Part shown: piece by piece, positions 25,800 through 34,277 of the stretch
How positions within the stretch are numbered: position 1 is the first letter of the stretch
Layout of the letters: every line of letters begins with the position of its first letter
Assembly (NCBI RefSeq): GCF_900107665.1
Contig: NZ_FNQT01000003.1
Coordinates: forward strand, 186,001 to 250,000
DNA length: 64,000 nt
Reading direction: 5' to 3'
From: Haloplanus vescus
GTDB taxonomy: Archaea > Halobacteriota > Halobacteria > Halobacteriales > Haloferacaceae
The notes under the pieces: generated by a model
Seen by the model: the letters and a program-made list of their open reading frames with translations, nothing else
The model's database searches: none
Told to the model about the DNA's origin: nothing
Made by a program: the position numbers and the translations under genes

Positions 25800-27910
25800 C
25801 AGACCACCTTGTACTGGTCCGTCGCCGGCGTGTACACGTCGCCTTTCCGCTTCAGCTGCTCTATCTGGTCCATCACCTTCTCCTCGGAGATGTCCTCGAC
25901 TCCGGCGCGTTCGACGATGGCGTCGATGGGCGCGCCCGCCTCGCCCTCGTACTCGGCGTCGACGGTTTCGATGACGTCTTTGATGCTCTTGATGCGGTCA
26001 CGCTGGCTCTTCGAGGTGCCCGTCTCGATGACGTCGGCGTCGAACTCGCCCGTCTCGGGGTCGACGCCGATGTCCTGCAGACACGAGCGCACGATGTCGG
26101 TCGAGCGCTTGGCGTCCTCTTGTTCGACTGTGTCCGAGAGTCGGACGCGGGCGCTCGCTTCCGCGAGGCGAACCAGCGCTTCGAGTTTCCGGGCGGTGAC
26201 CGGCACCGGCGCGTCCTCGTCCGCGCCTTTCGAGCGCAGGTCGACGTAGAAGTCTCGAATCGCCGCCTGCGCCTCGTCGGTCATCGTCGGGTAGCAGTTG
26301 CGCTTGGCGTACGCGATGTACTTCCGCAGGAGGTCGGGGTCGATGGCGGGTTCGACCGTGTCCGTGACCGACGCCACCTCGGCTTCGGTGAACTCGGGGT
26401 TGGAGACGTTCGTCCGCTGGGTTTCGAGTTCGCCCGCGTAGTTGGTCCGCAGGATGTGTTCCGCGAGGGCAGCGTCCTCGTCCGGGTCGGGTTGGTCCGT
26501 CACCGTGAATATCAGGTCGAACCGCGAGATGAGCGCGGGTTCGAGGTCTATCTGTTCGCCGATGGGTTCGTACTGGTCGAACCGGCCGTACTTCGGGTTC
26601 GCGGCGCCGAGGAGCGAACACCGCGACTTGAGCGTGGCGTTGATGCCCGCTTTCGAGATGCTGATCTCCTGTTGTTCGAGCGCCTGGTGCATGGCCGAGC
26701 GGTCCTCCGGGCGCATCTTGTCGAGTTCGTCGACGGCGGCGATGCCTTGGTCGGCCAACACCAGCGCCCCGGCCTCCAGACTCCATTGTTGACCTTCGCC
26801 GAAGTCGTCGCGAACGGCGGCGGCGGTCAACCCGGCCGAACTCGACCCCTTCCCGGAGGTGTACACCGAGCGCGGGGCGATATTTCGGATATATGACAAC
26901 ATCTGACTCTTCCCCGTACCCGGGTCCCCGATAAGAAGCATATGCAGGTCGCCACGAATCCGCGACCCATCGGGGAGCGTCTTCGTCACGCCCGAGAACA
27001 GCTGGAGAATCATCGCGAGTTTCTCCTCGTCGTAGCCGTAGATAGAGGGTGCGACGGAGGCGACCATCTCCTCGTAGATGCTGGGGTGATTCGACAGTTC
27101 GATAATCTCGCGTTTGTCCGCCTCCGTAATCTCCATGTCCTCGAACTGTTCGTCCTCGATTTCGACGCTCACCCCATCCATGTAGAGGTCGAACAGCTGC
27201 GATTTCTCGTTGCCCTCCGTCACTTGGTCGATGTGGAGGACGCCCGTGACGGTGACGTGGTCGCCCGCGGTCACTTTGCCCGTGATGTCGTCCTCGATGT
27301 CGATGTCGATGCTCTGGGGTGTCTCGCCGCCGCGAAGGCCTTCTGGTGACTCCTGAACCCGGAGTTTCTGGGAGTCGACGAACTCGCTCTGGTCGTAGTT
27401 GACCCGGAACGGGCCCTGTCGCTCACAGCCCTGACACTCGTGGGGTTCCTGGAACCCGCCGTCGGACTGGGGGATGTACGTCATCGTCCCGCAGCGCTGG
27501 CACTCGAAGGCCGCCTCGGTTATCTTCGGGCGCACGTCCGTCGCCTTGCGGATGATGCCCGAGACGGCAATCATCCGCCCGACGTGGTTGTCGTGGACGC
27601 GAATCGCCCGGATGTCGACAGTGTCGGGCAGGTTCCGCAGGCGGACGTGGGCCTGTCCCAGTGACACGTCCGCGGGCAGGTCGTACATGCGGAGGGCCTC
27701 CTCCGCGAAGTCGCCGAGTTGGTCCGGCTGTGAGAGGTAGTCCTCGGCGAGGTCAGGGTCGAACTGATAGAGGTCGTTGTAGTCGATGTGGAGGGAGCGC
27801 TGCTCGTTCGGATACTGCTGGGCGAGCTGGCTAATCGCGTCTCGGTAGTAGTTCCGATAAAACCGGGCGAAGCGGTCGACGAGCTCCTGGTTCGGGGACG
27901 ACTGCGCCAT
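25799..27910 (-). CDS. mcm: Replicative DNA helicase MCM
   Basis: Hexameric 3'-5' helicase of the archaeal replisome. The 703 residues include the N-terminal domain with a zinc site (CQRCGTMTYIP ... CQGCERQGP, about 135-165), the OB-fold beta-hairpin region, Walker A LIGDPGTGKSQMLSYI (about 325-340), Walker B ALVLADQGIAAVDELDK (about 390), the arginine finger region LISRFDLIFTV, and a C-terminal winged helix. No intein is seen. It starts MAQSSPNQELVDRF and heads the operon with the ParA gene, 38 bases after the preceding gene. Confidence 0.97.
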   Translation of the reverse strand: MAQSSPNQELVDRFARFYRNYYRDAISQLAQQYPNEQRSLHIDYNDLYQFDPDLAEDYLSQPDQLGDFAEEALRMYDLPADVSLGQAHVRLRNLPDTVDIRAIRVHDNHVGRMIAVSGIIRKATDVRPKITEAAFECQRCGTMTYIPQSDGGFQEPHECQGCERQGPFRVNYDQSEFVDSQKLRVQESPEGLRGGETPQSIDIDIEDDITGKVTAGDHVTVTGVLHIDQVTEGNEKSQLFDLYMDGVSVEIEDEQFEDMEITEADKREIIELSNHPSIYEEMVASVAPSIYGYDEEKLAMILQLFSGVTKTLPDGSRIRGDLHMLLIGDPGTGKSQMLSYIRNIAPRSVYTSGKGSSSAGLTAAAVRDDFGEGQQWSLEAGALVLADQGIAAVDELDKMRPEDRSAMHQALEQQEISISKAGINATLKSRCSLLGAANPKYGRFDQYEPIGEQIDLEPALISRFDLIFTVTDQPDPDEDAALAEHILRTNYAGELETQRTNVSNPEFTEAEVASVTDTVEPAIDPDLLRKYIAYAKRNCYPTMTDEAQAAIRDFYVDLRSKGADEDAPVPVTARKLEALVRLAEASARVRLSDTVEQEDAKRSTDIVRSCLQDIGVDPETGEFDADVIETGTSKSQRDRIKSIKDVIETVDAEYEGEAGAPIDAIVERAGVEDISEEKVMDQIEQLKRKGDVYTPATDQYKVV

Positions 27911-27948
27911 TGCACGCCCCTTGCGCGGGACCGGCTAAGAACCTTCGC

Positions 27949-28455
27949 TTAGAACGAGACGTCCGTCTCGATATCTTCGGTCGCTTCGCGCAACCCGTCT
28001 TCGCGGGAGTCGCTGGCGAGGCGTTCCGAGAGCGCGTCGTCGGTCAACAGGTCGACGAACTCGCTCCGGAAGCGGTGGTTGGTGCGGACGCTCCGGTCCC
28101 GACTCCGCTCCGCGGCGTCCGAGTCGTCGCTCTCGCGGACGAGGTGACAGTCGAGGCGGGCTTGGACCGCCGTCTCGGTGTCGATACCGGCCGCGTCGGC
28201 GATGGCGTCGTCGTCGGCCTCGTCGTAGAACGCGCGAATCACCCGCACGTACGTCTCGGTGTCGAGGTCGGTGGCGAAGTCGTAGCGTTCGCACATTGCG
28301 GTGACGAGTTCGCGCAGGCGGTCGCTCACTTCGGGACTGTCGGGGTCGGCGTCGACGAGTGACCCACGGCGCTCGGCTTGGTGCTCCGTCACCGTCTCCT
28401 CGCCGTCCGTCGCGTCGAGGATGATGTCGCGTAGCTCCGCGGTCTTCTCGTCCAT
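27949..28455 (-). CDS. Acidic DNA-binding-like protein upstream of mcm
   Basis: A 168-residue acidic helical protein. ATDGEETVTEHQAERRGSL precedes a helical core (RLRELVTAMCERYDF; TYVRVIRAFYDEADDDAIAD; AGIDTETAVQARLDCHLV), in which the last part looks like a helix-turn-helix. A charged C-terminal tail includes NHRFRSEFVDLLTDDAL. I recall that haloarchaeal genomes label a protein in this spot as conditioned medium-induced protein 4, but cannot verify. It is the first gene of the mcm operon. The start ATG at 28453-28455 is preferred over an upstream in-frame codon. Confidence 0.72.
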   Translation of the reverse strand: MDEKTAELRDIILDATDGEETVTEHQAERRGSLVDADPDSPEVSDRLRELVTAMCERYDFATDLDTETYVRVIRAFYDEADDDAIADAAGIDTETAVQARLDCHLVRESDDSDAAERSRDRSVRTNHRFRSEFVDLLTDDALSERLASDSREDGLREATEDIETDVSF

Positions 28456-28503
28456 ATTACAGGACGGGCGTGTCTCGGCCAAAAACCCATCGGCACTCGC
28501 CGC

Positions 28504-29991
28504 TCAGATCGGGTACTCCCGCGGTTCGTGCTGGATGGATATCCACTTCGTCTCGGTGATTTCGTCGAGGAAGGCGTCGCTGTTGTAGGTGCCGACGCCC
28601 GAGGCACCGATACCGCTGAAGGGGACGTGGGCCTCGTCGTTGATTGGCTGGTCGTTGATGTGGACGTTGCCCGTCTCCATGCGCTCGGCGATGTCCTTCG
28701 CGACGGCGAGGTCCTGCGAGTGGACGGCGCCGGAGAGGCCGTACTCGGTGTCGTTGGCGAGTGCGACGGCCTCGTCGACGTCCGAGAACGGAATCACGGG
28801 GGCGATGGGGCCGAAGTGCTCGTTGCACGCCGCCGCCATGTCGTTGGTCACGCCCGAGAGCACCGTCGGCGCGACGACCAGCGAGTCGTCGACGCCCTCG
28901 ACCGGCACCGTCTCACCGCCGGTTTCGAGCGTCGCGCCCGCGTCGACCGTCTCCTCGACGTAGCCGAGCATCTCGTCGCGCTGTGACTCGTCGATGATGG
29001 GGCCGACGACGGTGTCCTCGTCGTGGACGCTCCCGACCGAGAGGGATTCGGCGCGCTCGACCAGACGCTCGACGTACTCGTCGTAGATGTCCTCGTGGAC
29101 GATGTGGCGGTTGATGGAGATACACACCTGTCCCTGATGGACGAAGGAGCCGAACGTCGCGGCGTCGACGGCGCGGTCGAGGTCGGCGTCTGCCGCCACG
29201 ACGTGAGCGTTGTTGCCGCCGAGTTCCATCGCCGGGACCGCGAGGTTCTCGCCCGCGATGCCCGCGACGCGCCGGCCGACCGACGTCGACCCGGTGAAGG
29301 CCACTACGTCGCTCTCGGGGTGACCCGCGACTCGGTCGCCGATGTCGGACCCGCGTCCCGTCACGACGTTGATGAGGCCGTCGGGGAGGCTGGTCTCCGC
29401 GAACAGCTTCGCGAAGAGCAGGCCGCCCGTAATCGGCGAGTTCGTCGACGGCTTGAGGACGACTGCGTTGCCGGCGGCGATGGCCGGTGCCACGGCCCGC
29501 ATCGAGAGATTCAGCGGGAAGTTCCACGGCGAGATGACCGTCACGACGCCTTTCGGACTGCGCTCGACGAGGTTCTCCTTGCCCGGAATGTTCGAGGCGA
29601 CGTGTTCGCCTTTCATCCGCCGGGGGAGCGTCGCGGCCTCCGTCGCGTGGTCGGTCGCAATCTGCATCGACGTCTCGCCCATGAGCGTCGACCCGCCCAC
29701 CTCGTGTTCGAGGAGGTGGGTCACGTCGTCGTGGTGGGCCTCCAGCACGTCGAGGAACTCCTCGATGACTGCCTGTCGGCGGGCGAGGGGTTGCTCGGCC
29801 CACTCCGCCTGTGCGGCCGCGGCGGCCTCGTACGCGTCGTCGACGTCTGCCTCGGTGCCCGCGGCCACCGTCGTCACCGTCTCGCGGGTCGAGGGGTCCT
29901 CCACCGCGATGGTTTCACCGCTCGCTGCGTCGGTCCACTCTCCGTCGATGAAGAGTGCGTCCCAGTCCGCGTCGATGGAGAAGTCTGCCAT
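28504..29991 (-). CDS. NAD(P)-dependent aldehyde dehydrogenase
   Basis: ALDH superfamily enzyme oxidising an aldehyde to the acid. In 495 residues: cofactor motif ISPWNFPLNL (about 150), Rossmann loop FTGSTSVGRRVA (about 225), catalytic Glu in MELGGNNAHVV (about 250) and catalytic Cys in HQGQVCISINRH (about 284). Family members with this NNAHVV motif include benzaldehyde- and succinate semialdehyde-type dehydrogenases; the substrate cannot be set. An ATG at 29989-29991 is chosen; a TTG two codons earlier is possible. Divergent from the biotin operon. Confidence 0.93.
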   Translation of the reverse strand: MADFSIDADWDALFIDGEWTDAASGETIAVEDPSTRETVTTVAAGTEADVDDAYEAAAAAQAEWAEQPLARRQAVIEEFLDVLEAHHDDVTHLLEHEVGGSTLMGETSMQIATDHATEAATLPRRMKGEHVASNIPGKENLVERSPKGVVTVISPWNFPLNLSMRAVAPAIAAGNAVVLKPSTNSPITGGLLFAKLFAETSLPDGLINVVTGRGSDIGDRVAGHPESDVVAFTGSTSVGRRVAGIAGENLAVPAMELGGNNAHVVAADADLDRAVDAATFGSFVHQGQVCISINRHIVHEDIYDEYVERLVERAESLSVGSVHDEDTVVGPIIDESQRDEMLGYVEETVDAGATLETGGETVPVEGVDDSLVVAPTVLSGVTNDMAAACNEHFGPIAPVIPFSDVDEAVALANDTEYGLSGAVHSQDLAVAKDIAERMETGNVHINDQPINDEAHVPFSGIGASGVGTYNSDAFLDEITETKWISIQHEPREYPI

Positions 29992-30071
29992 CGTCAATAC
30001 GAGGGCCCAGACACCGAAAAGGAGCGCGTACGCGGAAATCGTCGCTGGTTGTCACGTCTGCCGGCAGATTT

Positions 30072-30103
30072 TCGTAAACCAGAATTTACTAAGTGGTTTA
30101 CGA
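30072..30103 (+). promoter_or_regulatory. BirA-box-like biotin operator
   Basis: TCGTAAACCA at 30072-30081 and TGGTTTACGA at 30094-30103 form a perfect 10-base inverted repeat with a 12-base spacer. Counted as GTAAACC-N14-GGTTTAC, this matches the published BirA consensus TTGTAAACC-N14/15-GGTTTACAA reported for bacteria and some archaea. It ends 13 bases before the bioY ATG and spans the expected TATA position (TTTACTAAG in the spacer), so bound repressor would block TBP/TFB. Confidence 0.85.
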
Positions 30104-30116
30104 GAGAGGGGTGGGT

Positions 30117-30701
30117 ATGTCGGCTTCGACGGATTCGGTCGAGTTGGTCGGCGACGAGGCGACGGGCAACATCGCCCGGGCGGTGCTGTTCGCGGCCGCG
30201 ACCAGTGCCACCGCCCCGGTCGATATGGTTCATCCGCTCGCCCCGAACGTACCCATCACGCTCCAGACGGTCTGGGTGTATCTCGCGGGCGTCGTCCTCG
30301 GCCCCCTGTGGGCGGGCGTCGCCTTCACGCTCTACCTGCTCGCAGGCCTCATCGGCCTCCCCGTGTTCGCCGGTGGGAACGCCGGGCTGGGCGTCATCCT
30401 CGGCCCGACTGGCGGCTTCCTGATTGGCTTCCCACTCGCCGCGATGACTATCGGCGCTGTCGTCCACGGGCGCGACGGGTTGACGCCGCCGAGCGAGGTC
30501 CCGATTCCGCGACTCGTCGTCGGGTTGCTCGCGGGGACAGCCGTCGTCTACGCCGCCGGTGCGGTGGGGTACTCGCTCGTCCAGGCCATCGGTCTCGTGG
30601 CCGCGGTCAGCGCCGTCGTCGTTCCCTTCCTGCCCGTGGCGGGCCTGAAGATTGCGGCGACGGTCGCCATCGTCCGCAGCGACGCCATCGTCGCCCGATG
30701 A
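30117..30701 (+). CDS. bioY: Biotin ECF transporter S component BioY
   Basis: Substrate-binding membrane subunit for biotin uptake. The 194 residues have about six membrane helices and the BioY signatures NVPITLQTVWVYLAGVVLGP (about residue 42) and GLPVFAGGNAGLGVILGPTG with GFLIGFPLAAM. The start is the ATG at 30117, right after the BirA-like operator. The stop overlaps the next gene as ATGA (30698-30701), typical of a coupled bioYMN operon. Confidence 0.95.
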   Translation: MSASTDSVELVGDEATGNIARAVLFAAATSATAPVDMVHPLAPNVPITLQTVWVYLAGVVLGPLWAGVAFTLYLLAGLIGLPVFAGGNAGLGVILGPTGGFLIGFPLAAMTIGAVVHGRDGLTPPSEVPIPRLVVGLLAGTAVVYAAGAVGYSLVQAIGLVAAVSAVVVPFLPVAGLKIAATVAIVRSDAIVAR

Positions 30702-31393
30702 TCACCGTCGACGGCTACACGTATCGCTACGACGACGTGGCGGCCGTCGACGACGTGTCTCTCACCGTTGACGACGGCGAGTGTGTCGTCCTCGCCGGCC
30801 CCAATGGGTCTGGAAAGACCACGCTCGTCCGCGGGTTCAACGGCCTCCTGACCCCCGACGAGGGCGAGGTGCGCGTCAACGGCCGGCCCGTCGCCGACGA
30901 CCTGGTCGCCGCCCGCACCAGCGTCGGGATGGTGTTTCAGGACCCCCGCGACGGCTTCGTCGCCGCGACGGTCGGTGCCGACGTGGCCTTCGGCCCCGAG
31001 AACCTCGGACTCGAACGCGACGAAATCGACCGCCGCGTCGCCGACGCACTCGACGCCGTGCGGATGGCCGGGCGCGAGGACGACCGGGTCGCCGACCTCT
31101 CGGGCGGCGAACGCGAACGCGTCGCCATCGCGGGCGCGTTGGCGATGGACCCCGACCACCTCGTTCTCGACGAACCCTTCACCGGCCTCGACCTTCGCGC
31201 CCGCGAGTCGGTGCTCGACCGCCTGCGCGCTCTGCGTGAGTCTGGCGTCAGCGTTGTCGTCGTCACGCACGACCTGCGGGACCTCTACTCGCTGGCCGAC
31301 CGGGTCGTCGTCCTCTCGGACGGGTCGGTCGCGCTCGACGCGGCGTCGCCGTCGGCGTCGGAACTGGAAGCGCTCGGCGTCCGCCCGCCATGA
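30698..31393 (+). CDS. bioM: Biotin ECF transporter ATPase BioM
   Basis: Energy-coupling ATPase of the biotin importer, 231 residues. Walker A GPNGSGKTTLVRGFNGLL (about 36), Q-loop FQDPRDGFVAATVGADVAF, signature DLSGGERERVAIAGAL, Walker B LVLDEPFTGLD and switch His in VVVTHDLRDL. The FQDPRD motif with GPENLGL is characteristic of EcfA proteins. Four-base overlaps join it to bioY and bioN. A single ATPase implies an EcfA homodimer. Confidence 0.94.
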   Translation: MITVDGYTYRYDDVAAVDDVSLTVDDGECVVLAGPNGSGKTTLVRGFNGLLTPDEGEVRVNGRPVADDLVAARTSVGMVFQDPRDGFVAATVGADVAFGPENLGLERDEIDRRVADALDAVRMAGREDDRVADLSGGERERVAIAGALAMDPDHLVLDEPFTGLDLRARESVLDRLRALRESGVSVVVVTHDLRDLYSLADRVVVLSDGSVALDAASPSASELEALGVRPP

Positions 31394-32094
31394 GGTTCGA
31401 CGCGACGGGCGACACCGTCGTCAACCGCCTCGACCCCCGCGCCAAACTGTTCGTGCAGGCCGCCGTCGCCGTCGCAGCCTTCGCCCACACGTCGCCGCGC
31501 GGCCTCCTCGTCCTCACCGCCTTCGCCCTCGGCGTCTGCTGGGTGGCGGCGACGCCGGTGGTCGACAGCCTGCGCTCCTACCGCGCCTTCCTCCCCTTTC
31601 TCGTCGCCGCGCCACTCGTGGAGGGGGCGACGCTCGGGGCGCCGTGGTTCGTCCCTGCCGATGCCGTCGGACCCGGACTGGCCAGCTACCGCGTCGTGGT
31701 GCTTCTGCTCGTCTCGACGGCGTACATCCGCACGACGCCCGTTCGGGAGTCTCGCGCCGCCATCCAGTCGCTTCTCCCGGGTCGGGTCGGCGTCGTCCTC
31801 GGCGCCGGCGTCGGGTTCGTCCTCCGATTTCTCCCCTTGCTCCGCGACGACCTCTCGACGATTCGCGCGGCGATGCACGCCCGACTGGGGACGGCCCGGT
31901 CGCTCCGCGAGCGCATTCGACTCGTCGGCGTGACGGGACTTCGCCGGGTGTTCGGCCGCGCCGACCGGTTCGCGCTCGCGCTTCAGGCCCGCTGTTTCGC
32001 GTGGAATCCGACGCTCCCACCGCTTGCGCCGACGTGGCGGGACGTTCCCGCCGTCGCCGTCGGCGTGGCGTTGCTGGCGTGGGCCGTCTGGTGA
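31390..32094 (+). CDS. bioN: Biotin ECF transporter T component BioN
   Basis: Transmembrane coupling subunit EcfT, 234 residues with about five helices. The coupling-helix motif region reads RADRFALALQARCFAW, where EcfT proteins typically have Ala-Arg-Gly (here Ala-Arg-Cys). NRLDPRAKLFVQAAVAVAA at the start is the usual EcfT N-terminus. It is the last gene of bioYMN; no biotin synthesis or ligase gene is adjacent. Confidence 0.9.
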   Translation: MRFDATGDTVVNRLDPRAKLFVQAAVAVAAFAHTSPRGLLVLTAFALGVCWVAATPVVDSLRSYRAFLPFLVAAPLVEGATLGAPWFVPADAVGPGLASYRVVVLLLVSTAYIRTTPVRESRAAIQSLLPGRVGVVLGAGVGFVLRFLPLLRDDLSTIRAAMHARLGTARSLRERIRLVGVTGLRRVFGRADRFALALQARCFAWNPTLPPLAPTWRDVPAVAVGVALLAWAVW

Positions 32095-32112
32095 GCGGCG
32101 CTGCTGACCCCA

Positions 32113-33309
32113 CTACTTCGCCGTCCCGCGCCAGGTGACGACGGCGAGCGACGCGGCGCCGACTGCGAGCACGGCGGCGAGGAGGCCGAAGCCGACGGCC
32201 CACCCGGCGTCGTCGGCGAGCGTTCCGACGACGGCGGGGCCGAGCGCCCCCACGAGGATGTAACTGGTGCGGACGGCGCCGAAGCCGACGCCTTGATCCG
32301 TCTCGGCGAGTGCCGTCACCGCCCGCGCTTGCACGGGCGGCCCCCACGCCATCGCGACGCCGACGAGCGCCACCGCGGGCACCGCGACCAGCGCGCCCTC
32401 CGTGAGCGCCAGACTCGCGTAGCCGAGGGCGCCGAGGGCGAACAACCCGCCCGTCACGGCGTCTCGTCCGAGGCGGTCGGCGGCCCACCCGCTCACCGGC
32501 TGGAGCGCCGCCACGATGCCGAAGTACGCGGCGAAGAGCGCGCCTGCGGCGGACAAGGAGAGGCCGTGGTGGACGACGAGAAACGTGGGGAGAAAGGAGA
32601 GCGTCGCCAGCGACGCGAACTCCCCGACGGTGGCGAGGCCGACGCTGAACGCCACCGGCGGGCGAGCGAGGACGCCGACGAGTGCTCGCGGCCGCACCGA
32701 CGCGCCCCCGTCGGTCCGCGCCGGCCGCGGTGCTGGCGCGCCTCCCGACCCGCGCACGGCGACGACGCCGAGCACCAAGACGGCGACGAGCGCCCCGCTC
32801 CCGACGGCGACGCGCCACCCGAACCGCGCGCCGAGCAGCGTCGCCAGCGCCGGCGCGACCAGGCCCGCTGCCTGACTCCCCATCCGGTGGACGCCGATGA
32901 CGCGGCCCACGTCCTCGAAGCGCCGGGCGAGGAGCGCCGTCGCCGGCGTGTAGTAGAGGCCGGCGCCGACGCCGAGCAAGAGCGCGAACGCGCCGAACGT
33001 GAGCAGCGAGGGCGCCGCCGCGAGCGCCACCGCCGCCACCGCCGTACAGCCGAGGGCGGCGAGGACGACCCGACGCGGCCCGTAGCGGTCGCCCGCCGCG
33101 CCGCTCGGTGCCTGCGCGACGGCGTACACCACCCACATTCCGGTGAGTATCGCGCCGATGGCGCCCTGCGAGACGCCGAACGAGTCGCGCAGCGACGGGA
33201 CGACTGGGCTGACGAGCAACTGCGCCAGCCGAACCGCGAAGTACGCGCCGACGCAGACGGACAGCGCCGCGTGCCGCTCGTCCAACTGTGCTATACTATA
33301 CCGTGACAT
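32113..33309 (-). CDS. Major facilitator superfamily transporter
   Basis: A 398-residue membrane carrier with 12 predicted helices and the MFS loop 2-3 motif GAAGDRYGPRRVVLAALG (G-x-x-x-D-R-x-G-R-R type). A cytoplasmic linker rich in Arg/Gly follows helix 6. Substrate unknown; the layout fits drug or metabolite exporters. The ATG at 33307-33309 (MSRYSIAQLDERH) lies beside an AT-rich divergent promoter region shared with the cupin gene. Confidence 0.88.
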   Translation of the reverse strand: MSRYSIAQLDERHAALSVCVGAYFAVRLAQLLVSPVVPSLRDSFGVSQGAIGAILTGMWVVYAVAQAPSGAAGDRYGPRRVVLAALGCTAVAAVALAAAPSLLTFGAFALLLGVGAGLYYTPATALLARRFEDVGRVIGVHRMGSQAAGLVAPALATLLGARFGWRVAVGSGALVAVLVLGVVAVRGSGGAPAPRPARTDGGASVRPRALVGVLARPPVAFSVGLATVGEFASLATLSFLPTFLVVHHGLSLSAAGALFAAYFGIVAALQPVSGWAADRLGRDAVTGGLFALGALGYASLALTEGALVAVPAVALVGVAMAWGPPVQARAVTALAETDQGVGFGAVRTSYILVGALGPAVVGTLADDAGWAVGFGLLAAVLAVGAASLAVVTWRGTAK

Positions 33310-33393
33310 TACTTGACACACATAGCAGTCTATAGTGATATATATTTCGCCGTTCGGCGTAGCGTCTTTCTCTCCCCCTGCCGAGCCGTCGGT
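33310..33393. promoter_or_regulatory. AT-rich divergent promoter region
   Basis: The 84 bases between the divergent MFS and cupin genes include TCTATAGTGATATATATTTC (33331-33350), a strong local AT block with TATA-like strings on both strands. The distance suits the MFS start (about 27 bases). For the cupin gene at 33394 it lies about 44-60 bases upstream, so a short leader is possible. Confidence 0.45.
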
Positions 33394-33873
33394 ATGCACG
33401 TCAACGAGGCCGAACTGGACTGGGAGACGGTCGACCACGACGAGACTGGCTTTCGGCGCAAGCGCCTCGCCGCCGCGGCGGGTGGCGAGCGGCTGGGCTG
33501 TTCGCTGTACGAACTCCCGCCCGGGGAGCGCTCGTGGCCCTTCCACTACCACACCGGCAACGAGGAGGCACTCTACGTCCTCGCGGGCACCGGACAGTTG
33601 CGTACCGCCGACGGCGTCGAGGAACTCGAAGCCGGCGCGTACGTCGCCATGCCCGCCGGCGAGGCGGGCGCTCACCGCGTGAGCAACGACGGCGACGAGA
33701 CGCTCCGCTATCTCGCCGTCTCGACCATGGACGACCCGGACGTGACCGTCTACCCGGATTCGGGGAAAATCGGCGTCTTCGCCGGCTCACCGCCGGGGAG
33801 TACCGAGTCGCGAACCGTCGCGGGCTACTACCGCCGCGACGACGAGGTGGACTACTGGCTCGACGAGGCCTGA
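33394..33873 (+). CDS. Cupin-domain protein
   Basis: A 159-residue single cupin. The two metal motifs are WPFHYHTGNEEALYVLAGTG (about 44-63, H-x-H-x4-E-E) and AGEAGAHRVSNDG (about 85, His). These give two His plus Glu and a third His, a complete metal site. The C-terminal 50 residues (SGKIGVFAGSPPGSTESRTV) extend beyond the barrel, as in sugar-isomerase-like or quercetinase-like cupins. Catalytic role unknown. The 3' end overlaps the convergent gene by 22 bases. Confidence 0.88.
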   Translation: MHVNEAELDWETVDHDETGFRRKRLAAAAGGERLGCSLYELPPGERSWPFHYHTGNEEALYVLAGTGQLRTADGVEELEAGAYVAMPAGEAGAHRVSNDGDETLRYLAVSTMDDPDVTVYPDSGKIGVFAGSPPGSTESRTVAGYYRRDDEVDYWLDEA

Positions 33874-34148
33874 GCGCCCAGCGCGGTCCGAACAGCTGCT
33901 GCCGGCTCTCGGTCGCGCTCCGGCGCGTTCTCAAGATGCGCGTCTAGGGCCTCGCGGGCCACCTCGCGGTCGGTTTCGTCGAGCCGAGCGCCCGACTCGA
34001 TGCGGTCGATGACCGCGACGACCCGGCCCACGTCGCCGTCCGCCGCGGCGGTTCGCTCTGCGTGCTCCACCACCGCCGCGTGCAGGACCCACGCCGCTTC
34101 TCGGGACAGGTCGATTCCGCGGGGTCCGTGTCGGTGTGTCGGGGACAT
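33852..34148 (-). CDS. Small haloarchaeal helical protein
   Basis: A 98-residue protein starting MSPTHRHGPRGIDLSREAAW, helical throughout (VLHAAVVEHAERTAAADGD; VVAVIDRIESGARLDETDRE; VAREALDAHLENAP). It ends in a Ser-rich tail. I recall a haloarchaeal DUF7853 of this type but cannot confirm it. No motif allows a function. Confidence 0.68.
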   Translation of the reverse strand: MSPTHRHGPRGIDLSREAAWVLHAAVVEHAERTAAADGDVGRVVAVIDRIESGARLDETDREVAREALDAHLENAPERDREPAAAVRTALGAQASSSQ

Positions 34149-34190
34149 AATGTCTCGCTTCGGGGGAGGTGTATGAGACTCTTGTGGCCC

Positions 34191-34277
34191 TCATACGGTT
34201 TATTGTAAATCATCACCGGTGGTTCGCCCGCCCGTCTCGGCGATCCACCGGAACACAGTTACAATAATCCGTATCAG
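34191..34277 (-). repeat. Stop-codon-anchored palindromic repeat, copy B
   Basis: Near-perfect hairpin: ATACGGTTTATTGTAA at 34193-34208 pairs with TTACAATAATCCGTAT at 34259-34274 (one mismatch in 16), and inside it CACCGGTGGTTCGCC pairs with CGGCGATCCACCGG. Read on the minus strand the element begins CTGATACGG, whose TGA is the stop codon of the SWIM-type gene ending at 34274. Confidence 0.88.
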
